In this document: in pieces, positions 34,173 through 46,374 of the stretch
How positions within the stretch are numbered: position 1 is the first letter of the stretch
Layout: every line of letters starts with the position of its first letter
NCBI GenBank assembly: GCA_945643635.1
Contig: CALZFC010000016.1
Location: 2,411,001-2,475,000 of the forward strand
Direction: 5' to 3'
Length of the DNA: 64,000 bases
From: Allodiplogaster sudhausi
Lineage: Eukaryota; Nematoda; Chromadorea; Rhabditida; Diplogasteridae
The notes under the pieces: model-generated
Databases searched by the model: none
What the model saw: the letters and a program-made list of their open reading frames with translations, nothing else
What the model was told of the DNA's origin: nothing
Program-made: the position numbers and the translations under genes

Positions 34173-35276
34173 TATCGTGGGAGAGAGAGAGAGGGACTGA
34201 AAATAAGCAAGATAGATGGAGTGATAGAGAGAAAAAGGGAGAGAAATATTGAGAGATAGAGAAGAAGAGAGATAGAGATAGAGAAAGAGAGAGGAGTGAC
34301 AGATATAGATAGAAATGAAGAAAGATAGAGAAAGAGAGATAAAGAAAGAGAGAGAAAGAGAAAGGGAGAGAGAGATAAAAGAGAGAGAGAGAACGAGAAA
34401 GAGAGATACCAGCTCTGCAGACGGCGTCTGCCGCAATCGCTCCGCATTCTCTAGTCATTCCTGCGCGGACGCATGACAACGCCGTCAGGCCGTTCCTGTG
34501 CATTTATTTATTTGTTTACTTTTTTTTAAAATAGATATTCTTTTATTTACCTAACTGTTTTTATAACGATTTTTTTATCAATTAATTTATTTATTAAATA
34601 TTTAGTTACTTACTCCTTACTTAATTATTTATTAGCATTAAATTGTTTATTCTCATTAAAAAACATCCTCTTTCTTTCCTCGCTCTCTTCAATCTGACGC
34701 GTCAAGAAGAGTGTTTTGGAAATGTGAGCACAACGAATCAATCAATTCCTTTTCTGTTTGTAGATCTCACCACTTTTCTCTGCCACTAAAGATGAATCAT
34801 ATCGAGAGGTGTCAGTCACACTCTATGTTTGTGTGTTCACGACCCATATGCAGCATCTCCTTCATGCCGAATTTCTCTCTCTCTCTCTATTCTCTCTTTC
34901 TCTCTCTTTTGCTTCCCAAATTCATTCATCTTTTCCCCAGGTCTTTCCCCTCAAATCTATTTTTTTCTGTGATCTGTTGTTAAACATGGTCCTCTTTCCA
35001 TCATTCTCACTCTTATCCTCTTACACTATTCTGATGGATTTAGACCTCCAAATTCTAGCGAAAGACCTCGTAAATGATATCAACACCCAGCGCAAATCTC
35101 TTTTCCATATGCTCCTTGTTCCTAGCACATTTTTATGCCTCTCATTTCTCTCTCTCCCTCTCTTTCTCACCATAGAGTCCCCTTTCACATACACACTCTT
35201 TCTATATCTCTCTCTCACATCCCTCTCTCTCATATTCTTGTTCTCTCTCTCTCCTCTTTTCTCTCTCTCTCTCTCT
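33773..35276. repeat. Long GA and CT microsatellite region
   Basis: GA tract 33773-33860, GA 34100-34405 (with GATAGA and GAAA variants), CT 34868-34910 and CT-rich 35145-35278. Open frames here are repeat artefacts. A short non-repeat patch at 34410-34503 (minus strand NGLTALSCVRAGM) looks exon-like but stands alone. Confidence 0.85.
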
Positions 35277-35600
35277 CTACTTTGACGTACGCGCAGAGAA
35301 AGCTTGGCTGAGCAGGTGCCTCGGGCTCTCTTCCTCCGCAGTCGAGAAGGCGGCGAGAGAGTGGAGACACAGACAACGCGCGTGACAGACACACGGAGTT
35401 GAGAGAAAAAGCTCAAGAATAAAAAATTAAAAAAAATATTTTTTTTTTCTAAAAAAAAACCTTTTAACATAATGATATTTGAGGGAAATGAGAAGGTATT
35501 TAAAAGAACAGAGATTACGAAGAATGAGCATTCCTACGCAAACTTACCGTACTTTAAGTATGGGCATTTCGTGTTAGGAGTTAGCAACTTTAAAGATCCT

Positions 35601-36260
35601 TTAACCTTGACTGCCGGCGCCGCACGCATACTCAAAGAAGCCGTGGTTCTGAATGTATTCGGCGGCGTCACGGGGAGTCCATGTGATCTTGATTTTTATT
35701 ATTATTATCATAATAATAATTATATATTTCTATTTTTAAACACAAAATGAAGATAATAAAAGAAATTTCCATTCCATAGAATAAAATTTTTTTAATGTAA
35801 TAAAAAAATATAAAAAAAAATCTACCTGGGTCAATGAGTCGAGTGTAATACACGCGAGAGAAAGCGGCCCGAGGCAAGTCTCCACGAAGCTCCATGTTCT
35901 GGTGGGAAATTTTGTTTATTGATTATATAACTCTTTCTCTCTCTCTCATTTTCAATCATCATCCAACACCTATTTCATCGTGACACTTTTCACTCGCTTC
36001 CCAGTGAGTGTCACCAAATACATATGTATGTACATATATATAATATGCAAGTATGTCAAATAAGAAAATTAATTTAAATTTAAAAAAAATAATAAAATAA
36101 ACAATAGGTAAGAAGAGACAAACGAGCAGATCTGTTGCAGTGGCGAGGAGAGCAGCTTGAAGGAGAGACGCGAGAAGCGAGGGAGAACAGAGCGAAATCC
36201 GGACTGCTCGATCGCGAGTCCGTACAAGTCGAGGAAGCGGCCATAGCAGCCGAGAAGATC
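35601..36260 (-). CDS. Unrecognised gene, partial model
   Basis: Minus-strand coding-like pieces: about 36258-36110 (DLLGCYGRFLDLYGLAIEQS, then FRSVLPRFSRLSFKLLSSPL), 35897-35827 (NMELRGDLPRAAFSRVYYTR, then LIDP) and 35690-35601 (ITWTPRDAAEYIQNHGFFEY, then ACGAGSQG and stop). The middle piece starts after a good acceptor (TTTCCCACCAG). Phases at the two junctions do not agree with the obvious sites, so an exon or border is wrong, or the gene is damaged. No family recognised; upstream exons not found. Confidence 0.4.
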
Positions 36261-36467
36261 CTGGAAAAAAGAGCTCATCAAAAATATACTTTTTTTTAAA
36301 TATTTATTTTGCTTATTACTTTTCCTCTTGTCACTGCGTAAAAATAAATTCTTTCTAGTATAAATGGAATTCTTGGTATGTCGCCCTGTTGAAATGGACT
36401 CAATTTAAACTACTATTTCTCTTCTTTTTTTATTGTTAGTAGAAAAGAAACTAAGAGTAGTAACATT

Positions 36468-36620
36468 AAGCTGTGACGGCGAACATGATCCGCCTATCAG
36501 AGGAGGGGGCGGAGCTTGGCCGCGTGCCAGTCTGCCAGAGGGGTGGTGATAAGAGGAAGAGACCAGCGACGACAGGCAGAGAAGCAGAGCCAGCGATTGA
36601 GAGAGAGCTACTTTAATCAT
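36468..36620 (-). CDS. Possible first exon of a secreted peptide
   Basis: Minus-strand start at about 36620: MIKVALSQSLALLLCLSSLV then SSSYHHPSGRLARGQAPPPP. The first 22 residues fit a signal peptide with cleavage near VSSS. The HHPSGR stretch is faintly like the CQPSGW of the Cys exon at 44.7 kb. No downstream exon is established. Confidence 0.3.
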
Positions 36621-36699
36621 ATCAATTATAAAGGAAAATAAATACATTAAATTTATTGCATGAACATCACTTTTCACCGCCAATGTTTCCCTGTCACTT

Positions 36700-36705
36700 T
36701 CTCTA

Positions 36706-36750
<45 letters not shown>

Positions 36751-37155
36751 GTTTCTCTCGCTATCCCTCTCTCAATCTCTTGCTCGGCCTTAAATGTTTC
36801 ATTTAATGTTAAATATGAAAAAGCTACACACAATATGTATGTATGTACATACGTACACCTGGATGAGTGCGCTCCACAGAATTCCTGCATTATCTTCTAG
36901 TTGAAGCAGTTGTTCTTGTCTTACTGTAAATGGGTCCTCAGTTACAGCAGATTGAAATTTGAGTGAAAGTTTGAGAAAATGACAGAGAAAGAGAGTCAAA
37001 TGACACATAAACATTACTATCTCACTAAATATGTTCCATGACTGGCCACTTCTCGCCCGTGACCGACCGATCAGTGTCGCCCTATTATAGCCAAACTCTC
37101 CTCGCTCTTTGTTGCTCTCTCTCTCCATCTTTCTCTCCATCTCTCTCTCTCCATC

Positions 37156-37204
<49 letters not shown>

Positions 37205-37259
37205 CTCGTCGTACGCGTATTCCCCTTCTCTCTTTGTCCTACTCTCTGCATTTGCATTG

Positions 37260-37299
<40 letters not shown>

Positions 37300-37740
37300 G
37301 CGATCCCCAACTAACGCTGACTCTCTGATGGCTCCCCTTCAAATGGTCGTCCACTGACTCACTACTCGCTCTGTCATCGCGAGATTATACTCAGACACAT
37401 GTCTAATATCTTTTTAATGTTTAAAGCCATTTCTATTTGAAGTACGAATCGAAATTTAGTGCTAAGTTTGATTTATTAGCGATTTAAGCATTACGTCGTA
37501 AATTAAATATAAAATACACATGTTTAGGACTGATGCAAATCTTGTTTTATATACATTGGAAGTAATCGTGCGTGCTTAAGAGTTACAGCGAGAGAGAAGA
37601 ACGAAAGATTATGAGAGAAACAGACAAAGCATGAAAGAGTGAGAGAAAGAGATTTAAAAAAACTAATGAGAAAAAGAGAGGGAACGAGAGAGAGAGAGAG
37701 TAAGAGAGAATGAGGGAGAGAAAGATTGAGAAAAATAGGA
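36700..37740. repeat. CT and GA microsatellites
   Basis: CT tracts at 36708-36782, 37112-37202 and 37262-37298, GA-rich sequence at 37590-37735. No gene between them that I can support. Confidence 0.9.
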
Positions 37741-37789
37741 AATGAAGGAATTAAAATTGAACGGAAACACCAGAGGAGCCTTCGAGAGG

Positions 37790-37960
37790 AGGTGTAGAAG
37801 ATGAAAGAAAACAGCTGAATAGTTGTTAGTTGTGACTCACCCCTTAATCTGCCAGCCGGAACCAACTGCCAAGTGGCCGCGCCCTTTCACAGTGAACCCC
37901 TTCGCGGCCTCTGCTCAACGCAGCCACCGAACCAGTCTTGAATTCTCCTCCAAAGGCGCA
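37790..37960 (-). pseudogene. Decayed Cys-rich exon pair, copy a
   Basis: Minus strand: DWFGGC then a frame break and GGCAGATT, a donor region GTGAGTCAC, a short intron and an exon starting GGCTCCTCTGGTG. The order and bases match copy c at 44640-44790, but reading frames are broken. Confidence 0.4.
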
Positions 37961-39014
37961 CGAAATTTTTTTTTAAATAAATACATACCTTAGTCCGGCT
38001 CAGCAACACGATGAGTCACCTCTAAAGCGAGTCCCTGGCCATGTGGAATGCAAGAGATTATGAAGCATAAAATATTTTACGAATATCTTTTTTAGAACTG
38101 TTACTATCTTGGTCTAACAGTTACATACCTTTCGATTCGGTATCACCGTTGAACAAGGCTTTTACTTCAGGTTGGGGACACGGTCTGCCTCAAGGCTTCA
38201 ACCGGGTCCAATCTATTACCCATGCACCAGCGTCTAGCAATAGAGCACCTTCTGGTGGTCCTAGACATGCACGTACCAGCAGAGAGAGAGGAAGAGAGAG
38301 AGGAAGAGGGAGATAGAGAGAACAAAAGCTTTTTGGATGAAAGTAAGTAAGTAAAATATTAAAAAAAAATTTGACTAATAAAAAAAACATGAACTAATAT
38401 CCGTGGTTTTTCCCGATCTGGTTGACTATAACAGATTATGAAGAATTGTGAAAGTCGATACGAGTGACCATAGTGACCATAGGTCTTCCCTGGATTAATT
38501 CTTCTGCGTTACCTTATTTTACTCTCTCTCTCTCTCTCTTTTTTCTCTCTCTCTCTCTCTGTTTCGCCTTCTTTCAAACTTCGTATCTGGCCAACATGAC
38601 ATTTAATTCATCTGCCATGAACTAATCGCGCATCATTCTTATGTTTAGATAAAACTCATCATGTCCATATGAACTTCAATTATCTATTGTAAGTAAATTC
38701 GCTTGAAATTTCACCAGTAGAAGCGCTATTTGCGGATGTTTCCTGATGACATTTTACTCGTCATTCTCACATCTTCAACTTTGCTCTCATCTTTATACGC
38801 TAGAATAGAACATACATTGTATGTATGCAAATGAGTGAACAAGCGAAAGTTTTTCGAGGGAGAGGGAAGAAAATTTTTCAATATGTGAACGACTACGAAC
38901 ATAACGAGGAAATGTACATAACAAATTAATAACATCTACAATTATATAAAACAAAGTACATAGATGTGGAAGTGAAACGGAATGGATAGTAAGTAAGCAG
39001 TTGTTGCATTCTGT

Positions 39015-41238
39015 TTATTTCCTCCCCTTCCTGGCGTCGAGCCAAGCGTCAACCTTGACGAGTCCTTCCCGAATGGCCTCCTCGAGCAGTGGATGGCCAG
39101 CCTGGCCGCCCCACGTCTTCTGCTGCCCTGCGAATGCCTTGGCCTGGTCGGCCGCCTCGACCATCTCGCGTGCCTCGTCTTTGCTGAGGTCAGCTTCGTG
39201 GTGCTCGAATGGCAGCTTGCCCTCGACCCACAATCCGAGGTAGCGGAGGAAGAGGGCGAGCATGACTCCAGTGGCCGCCGGCTTCCTCCCCCCTTCGATG
39301 CAGTCCTTCACCGTACTCGACACGAATCCTACAGAACATGGTAGATCAAATCATTCCCATCAGTAACTAAGTGGTGATCGGTTGTCTTCTTCTTCTCCTT
39401 TCCGCACAAAAAAACGAACCTTGCACTTTCTCGTATCCATTGAGAGTGACCCTCTCCAGTCGATCGGGGATGTGTTCGTGCCCGAAGCGGTCAAAGAACG
39501 CGTCACGGAACCTGGCCATTTCAGAGGCACTTGTAGAACAACTTTTGCAATGTTTTCATTACATTTACCATGCATCTCATGTGTTTAGACTAAAACTCGC
39601 AGTAACGAAAAAAAAAGCCAACCATTCAAGGTCGAGAGGACAGGGAGTAATGCAGGGGATGGCGTCGTGAGTGATGTAATCGTAGCTCATCTTATGGATG
39701 TCCTTGTCCTGGAGAGCCTCGTGGATGAAGGAGTAGCCAGCCAAGGCACCCGCCCACGCCGCGCAGCTGTGGCCCGCGTTCAACACGCGGATCTTTGCCT
39801 CCAGGTACGGACGAGCATCCGCCACGAACACTGCTCCGCCCTAAGGCATGCTCAAGTAAGGGGAGAGAGAGAAAGAGAGAGAAAGAGAGACAGAAAGAAA
39901 AGAGAGCTAGAGTGAGCGAGAGAGAGAGAGCGAGAGAGAGAGAGTGTGAGAGAGAGCGAGAGTGTGAGAGAGAGTGAGAGAGAGAGACCTTATCCCAGTC
40001 GGGTCTGCCGGTGGGAAAGTTGTCCTCGATGAACCATAGTGCGAATGCCTCGCTCATGACTGCGCATGGATCCTGGACTCCCGTGGCTTCCTTCACTCTT
40101 TTCACCACTTCTGCCGATGGCCGCGGAGTCAGTCGGTCGACCTGTCAAAGATTCTCTCCGTACTCTGAGTGGGAAGTCGCTTCCTCACCATGGAACAGGG
40201 ACAAGCTGTGTACTGCTCGAACCACGCGAGCAACTCGTTCTTCCCGCTCCGCGCCAGAAACTCGGCCATTCCCGTCTTGAAGCGTTCCGAGTTGCGGCGA
40301 AGATTGTCGCAACTCATCAGAGAGATGGCGCCTTCTGCTCCTGAATCGCAGAGGAAAACTGTCATTCAACATTCTTCCATTACTATTACTCTTTTATTCC
40401 ATTACTTTTTATAAAGTGTAAGTAATATTAGAAGAAGATGATCATGTGAGATAGCGGAATGGTAATGAAATAAAGATGAGGCCGGGCTCGAACCTCGCTG
40501 TGCTCGCTGTTCTAGAATTGCCGCAATTGCTCCGTAAATTGTGCCGACGCCACCTTCAATAGTTCATCCGAAAAGTTAACAGCTATGTATGTAGAAAAAA
40601 ATTATTCAAAATTTAAGAGTATGTACATATGCATGTATATATGTATGTAGATTACAATGTTATATTGGGTTTGCTTGAGTACGCGCGGGCATCAAAGATG
40701 AGCAGTAACCTTTGATGTCTGCCAGAATGTCTGGGTGCTTGATGAGAAGTCTGTCCTGGGCATCCAAGTAGTAGCCTCCTTCAGTAACAGTGAAGGTGAT
40801 GATACGGCATTCCGTGTCTGCCCCCGCTTCGATCACTTCGTGCAAGTCTGGAGACCATCCGATGATCTGAACAATCTCTCACTCTTTTCCTCTTTTAGAG
40901 ATCTTGTGTAAAAATAGTTTTGAATAATAAAAGAAGAAGATCATGCATACCAGATTATGATATGATAACGACTAAGGTCTGACCTTATGAATAGATCGAA
41001 TGGTCTCATAGCTCTTCTTTCCGTCCGTATCGATGATCTCGAGGGTGTACGTGCAGTTCTGCTCCTTCAGCAGATCCATCACAGCGTTCATATCGTTGCG
41101 GATGTTGCCACAGACGAGTTTCCATCTCTTCTCTTCGGGAGCGTCCGCTGGCAGCTTCTCATTCATCCGATGCAAGTACCATGCCTGGTGGGCTCTGTGG
41201 AAGGAGCCCGTGCCGAGGTGCAGGATTGTCGGAGACAT
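39015..41238 (-). CDS. Mannitol 2-dehydrogenase-like polyol dehydrogenase, 446 aa
   Basis: Exons on the minus strand: 41238-40984, 40866-40710, 40340-40189, 40141-39989, 39840-39623, 39511-39420, 39328-39015. The N-terminus carries the nucleotide-binding motif ILHLGTGSFHRAHQAWYLHR; later come TFTVTEGGYYLDAQ, ISLMSCDNLRRNSERFKTGM, WFIEDNFPTGRPDWDK, LNAGHSCAAWAGALAGYSFI and RFRDAFFDRFGHEHIPDRLE, all in the order of the long-chain mannitol/fructuronate dehydrogenase family. Family members oxidise a sugar alcohol (for example mannitol to fructose) with NAD+ or NADP+ in the cytosol. The residues KxxxxNxxH typical of the active site fit LNAGHS (Lys comes just upstream, in EAKIRVLNAGHS). Start at 41238 follows a GTTGCAG acceptor; an ATG at 41247 is also in frame. 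One intron holds a GA tract (39860-39988). Codon use is like the neighbours, so no sign of recent transfer. Confidence 0.9.
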
Positions 41239-41659
41239 CTGCAACATTTTTTTATGGTATCATCAAGTGCATAAGAAAAAAAAACAGAAATGACGATTTC
41301 AGCCTTTGAATTTTTCGAGCTCTGAGATACTAAATTTGTGTACTATGTGGCCATAGAGTATAAGAACAGCTTTCTCTCTGTGCTAATAATTGTGAGACGG
41401 AATTGAAATGGATGAATGGGAAGAAGGAGTGGATAGAATGGAGCCTTCAGCACAAGCCCTTCTATCTGACTACCCCGAAATGGACTGGCCAGAACGTAGC
41501 CGGGCCAGTCGCATGGCCTGAGCTGTCGTTATCTATCAACAGATCAAACGCCTTCAAAAGATTCCTTTTATTTTGCTCCCTATCTGCCTTCTCATTCCTC
41601 ATTTACCTTCTTCACTTATCTCTCTTCCTTTCTTCGACTATGTACTCTCTAGATATGCA

Positions 41660-41669
41660 CGTCTTTCCT

Positions 41670-41711
<42 letters not shown>

Positions 41712-41762
41712 CCTATCTCATTCTTACTCTCTATCTCTCCGTATATCTTTGTTTCTCTCCAT
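41660..41762. repeat. CT microsatellite
   Basis: CT-rich run upstream of the dehydrogenase. Confidence 0.9.
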
Positions 41763-41769
41763 CTCCATG

Positions 41770-43330
41770 ACAGGCGCCTGCAAGGTGTGCAGATTGTGAC
41801 CTTGATTGCAAAACAGGAAGATTTACGCGATTGTGTGCAACTACATATGTTTACGTTTCCATACATATGTGCATACATACATTCAAACATACTTCCTAAT
41901 TGTTATCTTCTTCTGCGATCATAGCATTTGTACATCACCAATAACACAATGGGATGTGTCGTGCGACTGTAGAACAAAACTTGAGAAAAAGCTTACGCAC
42001 ATTCTAACTGACGAGATAACAAAAAATATTAGTGTTCCAGTTAATTTTGAAGTGCAGGTATTTTTCTTTTTTAATATGGATTCATTACAGAATGTGACTG
42101 TGGTGTACAACCATTTGTCAGCATTGACTTGAGTTCACAGGGTTCATTCATCAGACTTCTTCTTGCTTTCTTTCTATCGATCACTGCGGATTTTCGCTGC
42201 TTGTTATCACTTGTTATCACCTCCACAAATGTTTCAAAAAGGGCGTCTTTCAGTGGACTTTGAAGAATTAAGCCTCATTCATGCCTGCCTGTGAAAAACT
42301 GACAATAAAAGTCAAAACTTTACTGTCGGCGAAAAAAAAACAATAACAAAATCGACAGTTCAATTGGCAATTATAAGCAAACGAAAATAAGGGATCAAGG
42401 AGATTAAGGTGATAATTAATTGCAATGGAAATGTTTTCCATCGCTAAAATAACACAGACATTATGGTTGCAAATGGTTGCAGTGTGAATTTTTGCTTCCA
42501 GTGGGGTTGAAAATGAGCAGTTGAAAAAAATAGCTTGGTATGCAGTGTGTAAAATTGTGAGATGCATTTCCTCTGCTCTTCTCTACTTTTTCGAACTCAA
42601 CTTGGCGGGCTGAAACCACTTTTCAAATTTTAAATCTCTGACAATGAGCACATCCTCCAACTCCAAGGTCGACTCCAAGCTCCAAGGTCGCATCTAAACT
42701 CTACTCCAAACTCCAAGGTCGCATCGGCCTTCACAAATGGACTGTTTCTTCATATATGTACATACATGTGTACATGCGTATCTGCTAGGGCTGTCACAAC
42801 CATCCTGAGAGAAATTTGTCTTGATTCAATTCTCTTGACAGGTCTCCTTTAAGTTGTTCACTTAATGGAGACAATACAACTTTTTATAGACAACTTTTTC
42901 TTTGCTCGTGTCTTCGTTTCCCATTCTATTTTTCATGATTATTCCAAGGGGAAGACAATAGAATTTCAAAGAGAATTAATATTATGTACGCATGTATTTC
43001 TTTAGAGATCTGAACTTTCCGCAGTTAGGATGCTACGATAAGAGAAAGTTTTGTAAATAATTGTTTGACCATCCTTCAGATAACATGAGCAACTAAAACG
43101 ATGGAGTTCCCAGCTAGCATCGTTCATTATCAATATCTCCTTCTCCTTTCGGCACGATCTTAACGAAGTGCATTGTAAGATTTCAAATTGCCACGGCCCT
43201 CTCATTCGTGCGTGCCAATTTCATTTATTTATTTATTTTACCTATTCTCGATACGAGTTTGGGCATTTGCCCAGCACTTATTGCCTGAATCATTTACGTG
43301 CTCCAATGGATTTGCTTCGTATCTCTCTCT
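41770..43330. other. Intergenic, one short repeat
   Basis: At 42655-42730 the unit CTCCAAACTCCAAGGTCGCAT occurs about three times in imperfect form. No gene that I can support. Confidence 0.45.
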
Positions 43331-43336
43331 CTCATG

Positions 43337-43432
43337 CTTACCTGATGGGATACATTGAATGCGACCTCGACTTCGCTATACCCGGGGTTTTTTTTCGAAC
43401 TTGGCACAATCAGATCATCAATGGGCGCCATG
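43337..43432 (-). CDS. Isolated first exon, unknown gene
   Basis: Minus strand ATG near 43432 after a TTCCACAG acceptor: MAPIDDLIVPSSKKNPGYSE then VEVAFNVSHQ and a GTAAGC donor. Looks like a real 5' exon, but no partner exon was found downstream. Confidence 0.4.
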
Positions 43433-43549
43433 GCAGGAATAACTGTGGAACAAGTAGATTCACAACATTATTTATTCACTGACTTTTTTTAAATTAAAAT
43501 TATTGTAAAAGATGACTCGATAACATCAATAGTTTTTTTTCCTTCGCCC

Positions 43550-43729
43550 TTTAGTGCTGGCTAGTAAACAGAAAACCACCGGATGCTCACAGAATGGAAT
43601 TTCCTGTTTTTTTTGCTTGTTATAAAGATTCCAAAAAAATCCATTGAGCTTATTCACAACATACATATGTATACATACATATGTATATGCTAAATATTCT
43701 TTTTAGTTTTGTTGAGAACAATTGAGCTA

Positions 43730-43773
<44 letters not shown>

Positions 43774-44110
43774 AAGAAAGAAAGAAAGAGCGATAGAGGG
43801 ATCCACATACATATACTGAGAATTGTGATTTAGAGCAGGGAAGCCAAGTGGCAGTCCATTCACTGTGGGCTCCTTCTCACCTCTGCGACCGAACCAGTCT
43901 GGCTTTCTCCTTACAAAACAAACGGAAAATGCTGACGCCTTTTTTAAAATCAGTTTTAGAGAAAGAAAGAGACAGAGGAAATATGTATATGAAGAAAAAA
44001 ATTAAAGAAACACAGCACTGCGCCAGAGGAGCACTCGAGAGATGATGCAGAAGACGCCAGTAAGAGAGCTACTGAATAAGTAAAGTAAAGTAAAGTTCGT
44101 GGTGACTCTT
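43550..44110 (-). pseudogene. Composite repeat with Cys-exon copy b
   Basis: Contains the TTAGTGCTGGCTAG block, a GA tract at 43730-43800 and, on the minus strand, DWFGRRGEKEPTVNGLPLG (near 43915-43850), clearly related to copy c but with the cysteines replaced. An exon-like MFCHPTGSGKQLKKSHHEL sits at about 44152-44095. Confidence 0.4.
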
Positions 44111-44209
44111 CTTGAGCTGCTTGCCGGAGCCAGTTGGGTGGCAGAACATCTGCAAGAAATGTAACGTTATTTAAGCTTTTTCGTTAATTGTAAGTAATTT
44201 TACTTTCTC

Positions 44210-44625
44210 GAGAGCGAGAGAGAGAGAGGGAAGAGAAGGAAGAAGGTGGGAGAGGGAGAGAGAGAAAGACGAGAGCGGCAGAGAGACAGAACAACGATAA
44301 ATAATATATAAAAAAAATTTCACTATAAATATAAAAATTATATGAACTAATACATGTGGTTTCCCCTGATCTGCTCGACTATAACAACAGTAGAAAAAGT
44401 TTCGAAATGATTTTTGGTTTCCAGAGGTTTTGGTTGGATTCCTCAATAATTCTTAACTGCAATGAGAGAAAGAGAGAGAGGGAGAGAAAGGAGAGAGGTA
44501 AAGATAATGAAAGAAAGGAAAACGAATGGGAGAGAGATATAGAGAGATACTGCGAATGAGGGAGAAAGTGAGAGAATAAGTCAGAGAGTGAGAGAGGGAA
44601 AGAGCGAGCGATACAGGAAATAAAG
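44210..44625. repeat. GA microsatellites flanking a conserved block
   Basis: GA tracts at 44212-44290 and 44463-44620 around the block ATGAACTAATACATGTGG at 44342, also present at 38390 and 22965. Confidence 0.85.
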
Positions 44626-44629
44626 GAAC

Positions 44630-44795
44630 GAACGGAAACAGCCCGGCGCCATTGGAGCCTTTGAGAGAAATGAGAAAGATGGCAGTGACTCACCCTGATC
44701 TGCCAGCCCGACGGCTGGCAGATCACACTCGGCCCCTTCTCACCGCAACGTCCGAAGCAGTCTGACGTAGTATTTTGTGTGGCAGCTGAAAAGTT
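44630..44795 (-). CDS. Cys-rich exon pair, copy c (best preserved)
   Basis: Minus strand after a TACGTCAG acceptor: DCFGRCGEKGPSVICQPSGW then QIR, a GTGAGT donor, a 40-nt intron ending TCTCAAAG, and an exon beginning GSNGAGLFPFVPLFP. Four-residue spacing of cysteines (C..RC..............IC) could form a small disulphide fold. Two other copies keep the same bases but decayed frames. No signal peptide exon identified. It may be a fragment of a fast-evolving secreted peptide gene, or a repeat that happens to be open. Confidence 0.35.
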
Positions 44796-44924
44796 CTTTT
44801 TATACATATAAATCTCATTTACTTTCACCTATCTCTCTCTCCCTCCCTCTTTCTCTTGCTTATCCTCTGGCTTTTCACACTTCGCGATGGCTTTGAAAAA
44901 GTAGATTGAGAAACAGAATTTATT

Positions 44925-45700
44925 TATTTATTTGCTCATTTTTTAATTAAAATAAATATCCGAGGAACAAGGTGTCACCGAAGCATCATCCTTTTCACTT
45001 CCTTCGTTTTTTAGTGCAGACTTGCAGAGAGAAAAGCACCGAATGCACAAAGAATGGAGTTCTTATTTTCCTCTGAAATTTCTGGCGAGTATCAATACAC
45101 TTATTCGAGAAATATGATAATAGTAAACCATTTTTTTAGAGCATTTTTGAATATGCATTTCGGTTCTCACCTTTTTGAGCACTTTTCTTGATGTACTTTT
45201 CAGTCCCATATTATCTGCAAATACATATTTGTGCCCATTTTCCTCTGCAGTTTTTGAGCAGCTTAGGGTTAGTTCATCTACATTTCTTCTCATTTTCATC
45301 ACGTTTTATGAGGATGTATGCAAATGTGTATTCTTGTTCAATTTTCAAAATGATTTATTTATTCATTTTTTTAACTAAAATAAATATACGAGGAGCATTG
45401 CATCGCGGATCAATCATCCTTTTCCCTTACTTGTTTAGTGCAGACTAGCCGAGAGAAAACCACCGCATGCACAAAGAATTAAATTCTTATTTTCCTCTGA
45501 AACTTCTGGCGAGTATCAATACACTTATTCGAGAAATATGATAATAGTAAACCATTTTAAATCATTTTTGAACATGTATTTCGGTTCTCACTTTTTTGAG
45601 CTCTTTTCTAGGCGTACTTTTCAGTACCAAATTATCGAGAAATATGATAATAGTAAATAATTTTAAAGCATTTTTGAACTTGTATTTCGGTGAAGAATGA
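44925..45700. repeat. Tandem duplication, about 420-bp unit
   Basis: Sequence 44925-45215 is repeated at 45350-45635 (TTAGTGCAGACT block, then CTGGCGAGTATCAATACACT, GAGAAATATGATAATAGTAA, TTTCGGTTCTCAC) and a third partial unit runs 45635-45700. Non-coding as far as I can see. Confidence 0.8.
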
Positions 45701-45884
45701 AGCTTCATATAACGATGAAGCTTCATATATGCACTTTAATACACACACTGCACAAATCTCACACAACACGCCGAAAACGCAAAAACCAAATTTGTTTGTT
45801 ATACATACATACATGTATGTTATGTGATCTCCTTCTACATATATTAGCATATTGCGAGAAACGGTGAAGGAGACAATTCGAACA

Positions 45885-46080
45885 CAGAGAGATAGAGAGA
45901 GAGTAAGAGAAAGAGATAGACTAATAAGACAGTAAGAGAAAGGGGAGAGAGGGGAATTTTTCGTGAGTATGAGTAAATCAATAGATATATTTAGAAAAAT
46001 ATATAAGAAAATAAAGCGAGAAAAGAGACAGAGAGATTGTGTGTTATAGAGAGAGAAGGAGACAGAGAAACCTGGAGATA
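45885..46080. repeat. GA tract abutting the LINE 5' end
   Basis: GA-rich sequence that runs straight into the truncated start of the LINE. Confidence 0.8.
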
Positions 46081-46374
46081 TAAGGGCGTGTACGTTAGGA
46101 AGAGCATTACTGTTGAGGAGCGCGCACGATGGAGTGAGCTGCGCAAGCAGCTCTCTTTCCTCAGGACCGCGGAGCCGCAGCGGCAGTGGGTTTTGTACAG
46201 AGACGAGCTGTGGGTGAAGGATGAGATTGCTGGTAGGCAGAGGAAGACCATTCCAACTGCCGCCGCTCCTGCCCCTGCTCTCTCTGGTGCGAATCCCTCC
46301 GTTGCGCCTCAAACCGCTCCTCCAAATCAGGGAAACGCCATGGCATAGGAGCCTCTCACGCCTCTGCTGTTCTC

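Noticed and set aside
35021..35470. Minus-strand ORF near a CT tract
   Set aside because: More than half of it is CT repeat; the remainder has no motif or splice partner.
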